This document shows positions 51,969 through 61,168 of a stretch of 64,000 nucleotides of DNA, one piece after another (the first letter of the stretch is position 1; each line of letters opens with the position of its first letter). This DNA comes from JAAYCI01 sp047972265. Lineage in GTDB: Bacteria > Bacillota > Clostridia > Oscillospirales > Ruminococcaceae. The notes under the pieces were generated by a model, which ran no database searches, had not been told where the DNA came from, and saw only the letters and a program-made list of their open reading frames with translations. Location: NCBI GenBank assembly GCA_047972265.1, contig JBKEAM010000018.1, forward strand, positions 1 through 64,000. The letters are read 5' to 3'. Both the position numbers and the translations under genes were made by a program.

Positions 51969-54086
51969 ATGTTTGAGTCTTGTCGTTATTGCGGGTTTTC
52001 TATGCAGCCCGAAGAGAGCAAATGCTCTGTTTGCGGGAGGGAGAGGGCACAGGAAACTGTAGCCGATGAGATGAGGGAAAAACAAACAATAGAAGCCGAA
52101 CAAATACCCCTGGTGGCAGAAGATATACAGCAAAACGGTAATTTGCAAAACGAAGATAATGGGGAGAACGTCCAAAGGGCAGAGCCTGTACCGGAAGCCC
52201 CCGGGATAAGCGGGCAGGCAGGGCCGGTGCCCTATTTTTACGGGCAGCAGCCCCCACCGCCGGGATACTACAATATGCCGGTACAACCGCCCTACCCGCC
52301 GGTGCAGTATGGGGCAGGCCCAAATGGAGCACCCCCCTACAACTGGCCGCCCTATCAGCCTTATCCTGCCCCGCCGCCGTTTTATACACCGCCAAAGCCC
52401 AAAAAGAAAACATGGCTGGTAATAGTGGCCGTTGTATGTGCATTTCTTGTGCTTTTGGCGAGTGTGCTTGGTGTTTTATACTGGGCCGATAAAACAGCGT
52501 TTGGCGTGCCAAACGCGGCCGAGCAGCCCCTGCCCGATGGGGTAGAGAGAATGAACCTGAACTTGGATTCTCCCACGCCGTTTTACCCTGTTTTTTATAG
52601 ACTGGGCGAGCGGTATTACCTGATGAGTGCCCCGGGAATGCGCCCGGTGGAGTTGAGCGGGTCTTTTAGTTCCAGCACATATCTTAACAAAGACGGTAGT
52701 ATGATTTGGTATACCCAGGCCTCTCAAAAAGAAAATAGCCGGCCGGACCTATACTATGCCAATGCCGCGGGAAGCTTTTATTTGGCCGAAACCAATGTTT
52801 CGGATGTGATGGTTGCGGCGGATGGAAAGTTTGCATTTTACGAAAAAAGTGGGGGCGCTGCGGGCCTATACAGATACGATTCGTCTTTGAGAAAATCAAC
52901 GGAAATAGCAACAAGGGTATATGACTATGCAGTATCGCCCAATGGAGAATATGTGCTGTGTGGTGATGACGAGACCCTATTTTTGATAAATGCAGGCAGC
53001 GGTGAAAAAACAGATATTGCTGCTGGGGATTATTTGCAGCCAGTTTTTGTATCGGATGATGGGCAAACAATGGCCTATATGGAAAAAGAAGATGGCGTTA
53101 CAAATTTTGTTTTGTTGCCAGGGGTAGAAAAAGAGCGAAAGCTTCGTGTGGAAAATTACCCCGAATTTTGGCTGAATCGCAGTGCGGACGCCTTTTTGCT
53201 GTATACCGATGGGGATGTATACCGTTATGGAGACGGCAAATGGGAACAACTGGAAGCGAAAACGGAAGAATATACGTTTTACCCCGTGCACAACGGTATT
53301 TTGCAAAAAAAAGTTAGTACGGCACATAATAGCACCGCTGTTATAGATGTGGAAGATTTTTCTTTTTTGTTTTATTTTATAAAAGGCTCTGTACATGCAG
53401 AAGAGGCTGATAGCCGTGGGCTGTTTTATGTTGCCAGCGATGGTACGGTTAAGCAGATAGAAACCGATGTATACAGACCGGCGGCGATATCTCCCGATGG
53501 AAAAACAATGTATTTTAAAAACGATAGTAAGCTGCTTAGTGCAAAGATTAACCAGGATGAAAATATAGAGATAACTGTGGTTGTGGAAAAAAACACAGGT
53601 GCATTTGCCCTGGCGCCCGATGGAAAAACACTGTATTATATACAGACGGAATGGATGGGAAAAGAGGGAACGCAGTACAGGTTATATTGCAGGTTAGAAG
53701 ATGGAAGAGTAGAAAAGGTAACCGACAATACAAGAGAATTTTGGACAGGCGGAGCAGACGGAAGAAGCTGTACATATATTGAGGGTGGAGATACCTATGG
53801 TGGAAAAGCCGGTACAGGCGGTTTTTACTCGCCCGGTGGAGACAGTTTTACGATAGAAGAAAAGGTATACTCTATTTTGCCGCCGGATGCCGCCGATACA
53901 TTTTTTTACACAACCAGCCCTACCAAAAAAATGTTGGGCAGCAGTTATAAAAGCAACCTGCACTATTACAATGGAACAGAGGGCATATTGATACAAAAAA
54001 AATGTGGAAAGATTGAATGGATACATAGAACCAATACAGTGGTATTATTACCTGACAGACTGGAACGGCTAAAACTGAATAAGTAA
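51969..54086 (+). CDS. Zinc-ribbon, single-pass protein with outer beta-propeller-like domain
   Basis: A 705-residue protein. CRYCG and CSVCG (residues 5-9, 20-24) form a zinc ribbon. An acidic segment and a long Pro/Tyr/Gln-rich linker reach about residue 145. One helix (about 149-172, WLVIVAVVCAFLVLLASVL) follows. The outside part of 530 residues has repeats of the type ..SPDGKTMYF.., ..APDGKTLYYI.., ..SPNGEYVLC.., ..SDDGQTMAYM.., the WD40-like/PD40 beta-propeller pattern. It could sense an extracellular ligand or protein. Function unknown. The ATG at 51969 has AAGAGGAG upstream. It is monocistronic with a terminator. Confidence 0.75.
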   Translation: MFESCRYCGFSMQPEESKCSVCGRERAQETVADEMREKQTIEAEQIPLVAEDIQQNGNLQNEDNGENVQRAEPVPEAPGISGQAGPVPYFYGQQPPPPGYYNMPVQPPYPPVQYGAGPNGAPPYNWPPYQPYPAPPPFYTPPKPKKKTWLVIVAVVCAFLVLLASVLGVLYWADKTAFGVPNAAEQPLPDGVERMNLNLDSPTPFYPVFYRLGERYYLMSAPGMRPVELSGSFSSSTYLNKDGSMIWYTQASQKENSRPDLYYANAAGSFYLAETNVSDVMVAADGKFAFYEKSGGAAGLYRYDSSLRKSTEIATRVYDYAVSPNGEYVLCGDDETLFLINAGSGEKTDIAAGDYLQPVFVSDDGQTMAYMEKEDGVTNFVLLPGVEKERKLRVENYPEFWLNRSADAFLLYTDGDVYRYGDGKWEQLEAKTEEYTFYPVHNGILQKKVSTAHNSTAVIDVEDFSFLFYFIKGSVHAEEADSRGLFYVASDGTVKQIETDVYRPAAISPDGKTMYFKNDSKLLSAKINQDENIEITVVVEKNTGAFALAPDGKTLYYIQTEWMGKEGTQYRLYCRLEDGRVEKVTDNTREFWTGGADGRSCTYIEGGDTYGGKAGTGGFYSPGGDSFTIEEKVYSILPPDAADTFFYTTSPTKKMLGSSYKSNLHYYNGTEGILIQKKCGKIEWIHRTNTVVLLPDRLERLKLNK

Positions 54087-54100
54087 AACACAAGATAAAT

Positions 54101-54127
54101 AAAAGCCGCCATATGGCGGCTTTTATT
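54101..54127. terminator. Bidirectional terminator
   Basis: AAAAGCCGCC pairs with GGCGGCTTTT around ATAT, with T-rich flanks. Confidence 0.9.
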
Positions 54128-54152
54128 TATCTTATGTTTTGTAAAAGAAGTA

Positions 54153-54740
54153 TTATTGCAATAAAGCATCCAGTTTAACACGCAGGGTTTCTTCTGTAAA
54201 AATGCCTGTAAATTTGCTGACGACCTTCCCCTCTTTATCAACAAAATAAGAAGTGGGTATTTGGCGTACAGAGTAAGCAATAGCGCCCTCCATATCCAAA
54301 TCGAAGTAAACGGGGAAAGTATAGCCCTCTTCATCAATAAAAGCCTGGGCGGTTTCTTGGGTTTCTCCGGTGCCATCGGTTAGGTTTACCATCATAAACA
54401 CAATATCTTCGCCATATTCGGCATGTAATTTATCAAAATCGGGCATTTCTATTTTGCAGGGGCCGCACCAGCTGGCCCAAAAATTGATAACGACAGGGGT
54501 GCCCTTAAAATCGCTTAGCTTTACCGCATCACCCGCGGCGTTGTATACAGTAAAATCGGCAGCATCGCGGTACTCTGTTTGAGAGTCTGCATCAGAGGCA
54601 GAAGAAAGAAGCGAGCTAACGGGAACAGAGGAGGAAGCCGCGTTTTTTTTGCTTAGAGTAGAATAAAGAATGCCGGATGCTACCAGTATTACAATAAAGG
54701 CAACCAGCAAAAGCAGTACGCGAACCTTACTGTTTTTCAT
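54153..54740 (-). CDS. Membrane-anchored TlpA/ResA-like thioredoxin
   Basis: A 195-residue extracytoplasmic thiol-disulfide protein. An N-terminal signal anchor (about residues 7-28) is followed by a Ser-rich spacer, then a thioredoxin fold with FWASWCGPCKIEMP (active-site CGPC) and the cis-Pro motif QIPTSYFVD. It lies 41 bases after ccdA on the minus strand. CcdA passes electrons across the membrane to such proteins for reducing disulfides, for example during cytochrome c maturation or for repair. No cytochrome gene is near, so a repair role is plausible. Confidence 0.92.
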   Translation of the reverse strand: MKNSKVRVLLLLVAFIVILVASGILYSTLSKKNAASSSVPVSSLLSSASDADSQTEYRDAADFTVYNAAGDAVKLSDFKGTPVVINFWASWCGPCKIEMPDFDKLHAEYGEDIVFMMVNLTDGTGETQETAQAFIDEEGYTFPVYFDLDMEGAIAYSVRQIPTSYFVDKEGKVVSKFTGIFTEETLRVKLDALLQ

Positions 54741-54781
54741 TTAAAATTCTCCTTGCTTAAAGTTTAAATTTGGGGGCGTGC

Positions 54782-55489
54782 CTAGCTTGCAAGCCGACTT
54801 AGGGCGGTAAGCCACCGGCTTAAAAGGCCTGTGGCCATTAATGCACCAACCACAAGCAAAAATACGCCGCAAATGCGGTTGATAACAGTGTAATGTTTTT
54901 TAATAAAAGCAAAAGCGGTATTCATTTTATCCAGCAAAAGGGCACTAAGCACAAATGGAATGCCCAGCCCGGCCGAGTAGAACAGCAGCAAGATAACACC
55001 CTGTAATACAGAACCACTTGAAGATGCCAGCATAAGGGCAGAGCCTAAAAAGGCGCCAACGCAGGGGGTCCACCCTATGGCAAAAACGGCGCCAAATAAA
55101 ACAGCGCCTGCCGCACTATGTGCCTTGGGCGGTTTGGCGGGGTTTTTGTGTAAAAAGGGCAGCCGAAAAACACCAAGATACGAAAGGCCGAATAGAATAA
55201 CCAATATGCCCGAAACGATATTAACGGCGGTTTGGTATTGAAGAAGCAAGCGGCCCAGTGTACCGGCAAAAGCGCCCAAAGCCACAAATACAAGGGTAAA
55301 GCCAAGCACAAAACTTAAAGTGCGCCTTAGCTGAAAACCACTTGGGGGTTTGGGGGCAGAATCTTTGCCAGGCTGAGGGTTTGTATCGGCGCCGCCCTCG
55401 ATATAAATAAGATAGATGGGGATCATAGGCAGCAAACAGGGCGATATAAAGGTTATAATGCCCTCTAAAAAAGATAAGAGGTAATTCAT
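54782..55489 (-). CDS. ccdA: CcdA-family membrane thiol-disulfide interchange protein
   Basis: A 235-residue protein with six predicted helices. The two redox cysteines are in FISPCLLPMIP (C18, helix 1) and GWTPCVGAF (helix 4). It carries electrons from cytosolic thioredoxin to extracytoplasmic partners such as the TlpA-like protein encoded next. The ATG at 55489 has GGAGG six bases upstream. The frame upstream to 55540 is probably not translated. It is first of a two-gene operon. Confidence 0.93.
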   Translation of the reverse strand: MNYLLSFLEGIITFISPCLLPMIPIYLIYIEGGADTNPQPGKDSAPKPPSGFQLRRTLSFVLGFTLVFVALGAFAGTLGRLLLQYQTAVNIVSGILVILFGLSYLGVFRLPFLHKNPAKPPKAHSAAGAVLFGAVFAIGWTPCVGAFLGSALMLASSSGSVLQGVILLLFYSAGLGIPFVLSALLLDKMNTAFAFIKKHYTVINRICGVFLLVVGALMATGLLSRWLTALSRLAS

Positions 55490-55589
55490 AAATCCTCCAA
55501 ATGTGTAAATGAAAAAATAAGAATGGATTGATTTTACCATATTGCCAGCGCCGCTGTATAGCCTGTACAGGTGTGCAAAAAAGCGGGAG

Positions 55590-55629
55590 TAAAAAAGAAA
55601 ACTCCCGGGCCAGTTAGGCGGCCCGGGAG
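55590..55629 (-). terminator. Terminator of the flotillin gene
   Basis: CTCCCGGGCC (55602-55611) pairs with GGCCCGGGAG (55620-55629), followed on the minus strand by TTTTCTTTTTT. Confidence 0.9.
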
Positions 55630-55642
55630 AAAGAAAGATTTT

Positions 55643-57070
55643 TTACGCTTCAGCGTCAGACGAAGAAACATCTACAGCGCTGGCAAGCGGGTTGGTTTTG
55701 CCAGAGGTAAACTGCTGCAACAGGGCTTTAAGGTCAATGCCGGTTGCTTCTGTAAGCGAATCTACAATTTGGTTAGAAGAGTTCATAACGTCACGCACAA
55801 GCTTGGTAGAGTTGCCCTCGCCGTACATAACAATCTTTTCGGTACGGGTAAGAGGCTCGGCGGCGTTCTTTACAACTTCGGGCAGTTTTTCCAGATACAT
55901 TTCCAGCATGGAGGCCTCGCCCATGGCGCGCATAGCTTCGGCCTTTTTTAAGATGGCAAGCGCTTCGGCTTCACCAACGGCTTTTACACCATAAGCTTCC
56001 TGCTCTTTAACATAACGCAGCGCATCGGCGCGGGCGCGCTCGGCTTCGGCTTCTTGTGTAATTTCGTAGTTGCGGGCCTCGGCCTCTTTTTGGCGAGCAA
56101 ACAGGGTTGCCTGAGATTTTTGCTCTTGGGCGTAACGGTCGGCATCGGCCTTTTTACGAACTTCGGCATCCAATGCTTTTTCATTAATTTCGGATTGGCG
56201 CTCAGCCACTACAACCTCACGTTCTTTACGCGCAATGTCGGCGTTGGCAGCGGCAACCTCGATGGTTTTACGCTGCTCTTGCTTTTGAATGTCGTAAGCG
56301 GCATCGGCCTCAGCCTGACGGGTATCTGCTTGCTTTTTCAGCTCAGCTTGTTTAATCAACAATTCATTGTTTTGCGCAGATATTTTTGCTTCGGCCTCGG
56401 TGCGGGCAAGGTTGGCTTCTTCTTTTGCCAAAGAGGTGGCAATGTCGATGTCGCGCTCGCCGCGTGCCTTTGCAACGGCAGCGTCTTTTTTAATTTGAAC
56501 CACGTTGTCCATACCAAGGTCTTCGATAACCTTGTTTTGATCTACAAAGTTTTGAATGGTAAGGTTGATAATTTCAAGACCCATACGCGCCATATCGCTG
56601 GCAGCATTATCCTGAACCATGTTGGCGAATTTATCGCGGTTTTGTACCAGTTCGGTTAATTTCATCTGGCCTACAATTTCGCGCATGTTGCCTTCCAGTA
56701 CCTGCTGGGCAACGGCGGCAATGTCCTCTTTGCTGCGGCCTAAAAAGTTTTGGCTGGCCAAACGGATAGAGGCCATATCGGCAGCAACTTTAATGTTGGC
56801 AACGCCATCTACAAAAATATTGATGTATTCGGCGGTTGGTACAGCCGAATCGGTTTTAATATCTACCTGCATCAAGCCAAGCGGTATTTTATCCAGTCTT
56901 TCTAAAAAAGGAACACGGACACTGGAACGTCCTACAATGATTTTTGTTTCTTTACGCATACCAGAAATGATAAAGGCCATATCCGGCGGAGCCTTAACGT
57001 ACCCCATAAAGCAAATAATAACAATAACGACGGCAACAATGATAATGGGTAAAGCTACAACAAATTCCAA
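55643..57070 (-). CDS. Flotillin/SPFH-domain membrane scaffold protein
   Basis: A 475-residue flotillin. An N-terminal hydrophobic hairpin (about residues 4-24) anchors it. An SPFH/band 7 domain follows (about 30-200, GRSSVRVPFLERLDKI). The flotillin coiled coil rich in Glu/Ala repeats spans about 200-400 (KKADADRYAQEQKSQA). A polar C-terminus ends the protein. It oligomerises in functional membrane microdomains and affects fluidity and protein secretion. No NfeD partner gene is adjacent. The ATG at 57070 follows GGGAG. It is monocistronic with a strong promoter. Confidence 0.92.
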   Translation of the reverse strand: MEFVVALPIIIVAVVIVIICFMGYVKAPPDMAFIISGMRKETKIIVGRSSVRVPFLERLDKIPLGLMQVDIKTDSAVPTAEYINIFVDGVANIKVAADMASIRLASQNFLGRSKEDIAAVAQQVLEGNMREIVGQMKLTELVQNRDKFANMVQDNAASDMARMGLEIINLTIQNFVDQNKVIEDLGMDNVVQIKKDAAVAKARGERDIDIATSLAKEEANLARTEAEAKISAQNNELLIKQAELKKQADTRQAEADAAYDIQKQEQRKTIEVAAANADIARKEREVVVAERQSEINEKALDAEVRKKADADRYAQEQKSQATLFARQKEAEARNYEITQEAEAERARADALRYVKEQEAYGVKAVGEAEALAILKKAEAMRAMGEASMLEMYLEKLPEVVKNAAEPLTRTEKIVMYGEGNSTKLVRDVMNSSNQIVDSLTEATGIDLKALLQQFTSGKTNPLASAVDVSSSDAEA

Positions 57071-57107
57071 ATCCTACACTCCCTTCATCCAATTACGAGA
57101 TATTTAT

Positions 57108-57136
57108 ATTATACAGCATATTATATATGCTATCAA
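57108..57136 (-). promoter_or_regulatory. Sigma-A promoter of the flotillin gene
   Basis: On the minus strand TTGATA (57136-57131), a 17-bp spacer, then TATAAT (57113-57108). The spacer contains an AGCATA/TATGCT inverted repeat. Confidence 0.75.
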
Positions 57137-57252
57137 CTGGATAGAGAATGAAAAGCAATAAAAACTATGTAACAAAGACTAAAAAGTATTTTTAGCAATA
57201 ATTTTACAAGATGAAATGATATGGAAATAAGCTGGTTTTGGCCAGATGATAC

Positions 57253-57284
57253 AAAAAAAGAAAACCCCGCAGCAAGCTGCGGGG
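57253..57284 (-). terminator. Terminator of rplM-rpsI
   Basis: CCCCGCAGC (57265-57273) pairs with GCTGCGGGG (57276-57284), followed on the minus strand by TTTTCTTTTTTT. Confidence 0.9.
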
Positions 57285-57298
57285 TGAAAATGCCAAAA

Positions 57299-57697
57299 TT
57301 AGCGTTTGGAGAACTGAGGAGCACGACGGGCGGCTTTAAGACCGTATTTTTTACGTTCTTTCATGCGCGGATCGCGTGTGAGGAACCCGGCCTTTTTAAG
57401 TGCCGGACGCAAGGATTCGTCGTACTGCAATAGAGCACGGGCAACGCCGTGACGGATTGCGCCGGCCTGGCCGGAAACGCCGCCGCCTGCAACGCGGATA
57501 ACGATATCAAATTTATCGGCAACGCCGGTAAGCACCAGCGGCTGACGAACAACAAGCTTTAAGGTCTCTAAACCAAAATAATCGTCAATGTCACGATCGT
57601 TTATTTTAATTTTACCTTCGCCATTAAACAAACGCACACGGGCTACCGAGCTTTTGCGGCGGCCGGTGCCATAAAAATAGGGCTTCGTCTCGTACAT
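57299..57697 (-). CDS. rpsI: 30S ribosomal protein S9
   Basis: A 132-residue S9. The start YFYGTGRRKSSVARVRLF and the end KKYGLKAARRAPQFSKR are diagnostic. The basic C-terminal tail reaches the P-site tRNA in the ribosome. It follows rplM by 12 bases in the usual two-gene operon, with AAAGGAGG before its ATG. Confidence 0.98.
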   Translation of the reverse strand: MYETKPYFYGTGRRKSSVARVRLFNGEGKIKINDRDIDDYFGLETLKLVVRQPLVLTGVADKFDIVIRVAGGGVSGQAGAIRHGVARALLQYDESLRPALKKAGFLTRDPRMKERKKYGLKAARRAPQFSKR

Positions 57698-57709
57698 GCG
57701 GTGCCTCCT

Positions 57710-58138
57710 TTACAGTGTGTAGGCCTGGGGCTGCTGAGCGGTTTGCTGATGATCAGCACCTGCGTATACACGCAGCCGTTTCAGAGCGTTGGCGCCTTGG
57801 GTGTTGTGGGGCAACATGCCTTTTACTGCCAATTTCATGGCAAAATCGGGGCGCTGCTGCATCAGGTGACGGTAGCTGGTTTCTTTCAGTCCGCCAATCC
57901 AACCGGAGTGATGGCGGTACATTTTGGCGTCCAGCTTGTTGCCGGTAAGTACAGCCTGGCTGCAGTTGATGATGATTACGTGGTCTCCACAGTCTACATG
58001 CGGGGTAAAGGTGACCTTGTTTTTGCCGCGAAGCAAGTCGGCGGCCTGGGTGGCTACCCGGCCTAACGGTTTGCCGGCAGCGTCCAGCACATGCCATTTG
58101 CGCTCGACTTCAGCGGGCTTAGCCATTGTAGTGCTCAT
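57710..58138 (-). CDS. rplM: 50S ribosomal protein L13
   Basis: A 142-residue L13. WHVLDAAGKPLGRVATQAAD near the start, YRHHSGWIGGLKE and AVKGMLPHN are diagnostic. It is an early-assembling protein of the large subunit. Two ATG codons are close. The one at 58138 is seven bases from GGAGG and was chosen, and that at 58144 is too near. It is first of the rplM-rpsI operon, with a consensus promoter and a leader that may fold into a regulatory element. Confidence 0.98.
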   Translation of the reverse strand: MSTTMAKPAEVERKWHVLDAAGKPLGRVATQAADLLRGKNKVTFTPHVDCGDHVIIINCSQAVLTGNKLDAKMYRHHSGWIGGLKETSYRHLMQQRPDFAMKLAVKGMLPHNTQGANALKRLRVYAGADHQQTAQQPQAYTL

Positions 58139-58144
58139 GCTCAT

Positions 58145-58260
58145 TCCTCCATTGTACTGAAAGCAACCTTTATAAAGTGCAGGTTACTTATTATTATGTG
58201 GGTACAATACCCTTTACGTGTTTGCCAGTGTGCCCGGCCCGTCCGGCGGTCGGACGCAAA
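58145..58260 (-). promoter_or_regulatory. rplM leader, possible L13 autoregulatory RNA
   Basis: About 115 bases lie between the promoter and the start. On the minus strand the hairpins GGGTATTGTACCC and AACCT...AGGTT occur in order just before the ribosome binding site. L13 leaders that bind the protein are known in Firmicutes. I could not match the consensus base by base. Confidence 0.35.
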
Positions 58261-58264
58261 ATGT

Positions 58265-58294
58265 ATTATAGCCCGCATGTATGCACTGTGTCAA
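58265..58294 (-). promoter_or_regulatory. Sigma-A promoter of rplM-rpsI
   Basis: On the minus strand TTGACA (58294-58289), an 18-bp spacer, then TATAAT (58270-58265). Both boxes are perfect. The rest of the gap to 58530 is T-rich with no gene. Confidence 0.85.
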
Positions 58295-58530
58295 CCGTTT
58301 TTTCTTAAATTTTTAAGTTGCGACACGTATACTCTTAAATTCGCCTGTTTTCTTTGTTTTTCTCTCTCGTTCTCTCAACTCATTTTTACATTAAAAAACC
58401 GGCATTTGCTAGAATACGCCGAAGCATAGTGATATAATTAAGGCTATCAATCGATAACGTGTGTTTAAGGTAAAGTGATATTTGACGAATGGCAAAATTT
58501 GTTACGATTATAAGGAGATTGAAAGTATAA

Positions 58531-59985
58531 ATGACATTATTGGGTAAAAGCAAAAAAATTTAACTCGTTTTTTTTGGGTAATAGCCTTTTTTTGTTTTTT
58601 TAGCATGTTTATTTCTTCATTACATAGAGGATGGCAGACAATAATTTTTGCGGGCATACTGATTTTGCTTTTACTTTTGTTTGCTACTCGTTTTTCGGAA
58701 AGTAAGTCGAGTGATAAAATGGTGCGTTTTATATTTGTGTTTCTTTTTTCTTTAACTATTTTTGGTCAAATTTATGTTGCTTTTTTTCAGTACAGAGTTC
58801 CTAACAGTAATACAACTATGTTTGAAGTGGGGGACCTTGAGTCTATCTATGCTGCAGTGAAAGAAATGGCTGAAAATGGAAATTTAACAGTTAGCAATTC
58901 CTATTTTTTAAGGTACCCTCATCAAACTTTTTTGGTTTTTGAACTATATGTTTTCACACATATTTTATTATTATTGGGCGCAAAGACGGTATTGCTTTAT
59001 CCGGCATTTGGATTATTGGCGGCAAGTGGCGTATGTGTTGCGGTGTTGTTTTTTGTTGCTGCTGTTAAAATAGAAAAAGATCAACGGACAGCTTGGATAA
59101 GCGGAATTGTGTGTTTGCTGATTCCTTCTTTGCGCTTTAGTGCAGATCAAGCATATTCCCATGTTCTAGCATATCCATATCTGTACATCGGTATTTATTG
59201 CATGGTAAAAATGCGCCATGCAGACCGAATGCGAGGAAAGGCGCTGTGGGGAGCGAATTGTGGGGCGTGTATGGGGCTTGCAAGTTTAATGGCAGGATCT
59301 TCTTACATAGCGATAATTGCGATATTTTTGTTTTTTTTGTTTACGCAGACACCCAAAAGGTTTTTTTTTGCAGATGGGCGTTTTTTTACTGGCTATTTTT
59401 ATGATAACTTCAGGATTTAAATTTTTTTGGAACCAGTCTGGTTATGTAGATGTGAGTGAAAGCGATAAGTATAATTTCCCAATTACACATTGGGTGATGA
59501 TGGGGCTTTCTGAGGAAGGGACATACAATAACAATGATTATTTTGCCACACTGGAAATAGATGGAAAAGAAGAAAAAGAAAAGTTTAATATAAAAGAAAT
59601 TTTTTCTCGTCTTGAAGAAAAAGGAGGTATTGGTGGGATTATAATGCATATTTGGCAAAAAATAAAAATAAGTTGGTATCATATGCCGTTCAACAATTTC
59701 TCTGTACTTGGAAGCAAAGCGCCACTAGATATTTGGTTAGGGGATGGTTTTTTTTCAGTACTTTTGCTTTTCTCGGCGATAAATGCATTGTTTGGAATTA
59801 AAGAAGGTACGACCGGATTTGATTTTTTGTGTGCAATAATTTTGGTAGGGGTTTTTTTCTTCTTAATTATAGGGGAGACAACAACATATTATATCTTTCC
59901 TTATATTCTTCTACTTGTTCCGTGTATGCTTGCTGGGCTAAATAAAATAAGAGAAAAAATTAAAAAAGCAAAGGTTGAGGAATGA
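58531..59985 (+). pseudogene. GT-C-type membrane protein, two homopolymer frameshifts
   Basis: A polytopic membrane protein of about 484 residues if whole, related to the 5510-7066 gene: HWVMMGLSEEGTYNNNDY matches its WIMMGL loop. The ATG at 58531 follows AAGGAG but meets a stop after ten codons. One more A in the A7 run (58552-58558) leads into SKKNLTRFFWVIAFF and the long frame 58605-59420. A T9 run at 59361-59369 then shifts the frame again. One T fewer continues into FLQMGVFLLAIFMI and the frame ending at 59985. A probable donor-site loop (GDLESIYAAV) is present. The DNA is clearly richer in T than neighbouring genes. It may be decayed, mis-sequenced or switchable. alr follows by four bases. 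Confidence 0.7.
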
Positions 59986-59989
59986 AAGA

Positions 59990-61165
59990 ATGGTTATAGA
60001 TTTTGAGCGCCGCTGCTGGGCAGAAATAGATTTGGATGGTTTACACCATAACCTGCAATTGATACGTAAAACAGCGCAGGGGTGTGCCGTAATGGCGGTG
60101 GTAAAGGCCAATGCATATGGGCATGGGGATTTGGTTACGGCGAAGGCGCTGGATGATGCCGGAGCCGATCAATTTGCGGTAAGCGGCCTTGCCGAAGCAG
60201 TGAGGCTGCGGCGCGCAGGAATACGCAAGCCAATCCTTATTTTGGGCTACACCTCGCCCAAGCATGTTTCTACCCTTGCCACGCACGACTTACAGCAGTG
60301 TATCTTCAGTTCCTCGTATGCAGAGGAAATGTCGCACGCAGCGCAAAAAGCCGGTACAGTGCTTAGGGTACATTTAAAGGTAGATACCGGAATGGGACGC
60401 CTTGGATTTAATGCAAAGGATGATTTGGCCGAAGCGGTGGCCGGGCTTGCCATTGCAAGCCGCCTGCCGGGGCTTTTGCCCGAGGGCCTGTTTACGCATT
60501 TTTCGGTTGCTGATTCTACCGAAGAGGAAGACGTAAAATACACAAACAATCAGCTGGCTCTATTTATAAAGGTAAAAAATGCTTTAGAGAGTATGGGGAT
60601 TTCTTTTCCGACCGTGCACTGCTGTAACTCGGCCGGTACGGTTGCCTACCCTGCTGCGCATATGGGGCTTGTTAGGCCGGGGATTATATTATATGGATGT
60701 AACCCCAGCGGAGAGGTTGTTCTTGCCGGGCTAAAACCGGCATTTAAGTTAAAAACTGTTGTTACAATGGTAAAAGAGCTTGCGGCGGGCGACAGTGTGA
60801 GCTATGGGCGTACCTTTACGGCCAGAAGGCCCATGCGGGTGGCAACCCTTGCGGCGGGATATGCAGACGGTTATCCCCGCCTGCTTTCAAATCAGGGCGT
60901 GGTGGGAATACATGGACACTCTGCTCCCCTGTTGGGGCGGGTATGTATGGATCAAATTGTGGTGGATGTTACCGATGTGCCGGAGGTACAAGGCGGCGAT
61001 GAAGCCACAGTATTTGGCGGCGATGGTGCTGATACAATAGAAGAAGTGGCAGAGAAATGCGGAACAATCTCGTACGAAATACTATGCAATATAGGGCGCA
61101 GAGTACAAAGGTTGTATAAAGAAAACGGCGAAGAAACGATGATTGCGAATTACATTGAGGATTGA
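59990..61165 (+). CDS. alr: Alanine racemase
   Basis: A 391-residue fold-type III PLP enzyme making D-alanine for peptidoglycan. The PLP lysine K39 is in AVVKANAYGHGD. VDTGMGRLGF, HCCNSAGT and the second-domain tyrosine block SYGRTF follow. GRVCMDQIVVDVT is present in the C-terminal domain. The ATG at 59990 has GAGG at good spacing. The open frame from 59975 begins with TTG inside the upstream gene. Close to the preceding GT-C gene (4 bases) and three bases before the next gene, so it is in an operon. Confidence 0.96.
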   Translation: MVIDFERRCWAEIDLDGLHHNLQLIRKTAQGCAVMAVVKANAYGHGDLVTAKALDDAGADQFAVSGLAEAVRLRRAGIRKPILILGYTSPKHVSTLATHDLQQCIFSSSYAEEMSHAAQKAGTVLRVHLKVDTGMGRLGFNAKDDLAEAVAGLAIASRLPGLLPEGLFTHFSVADSTEEEDVKYTNNQLALFIKVKNALESMGISFPTVHCCNSAGTVAYPAAHMGLVRPGIILYGCNPSGEVVLAGLKPAFKLKTVVTMVKELAAGDSVSYGRTFTARRPMRVATLAAGYADGYPRLLSNQGVVGIHGHSAPLLGRVCMDQIVVDVTDVPEVQGGDEATVFGGDGADTIEEVAEKCGTISYEILCNIGRRVQRLYKENGEETMIANYIED

Positions 61166-61168
61166 TAG

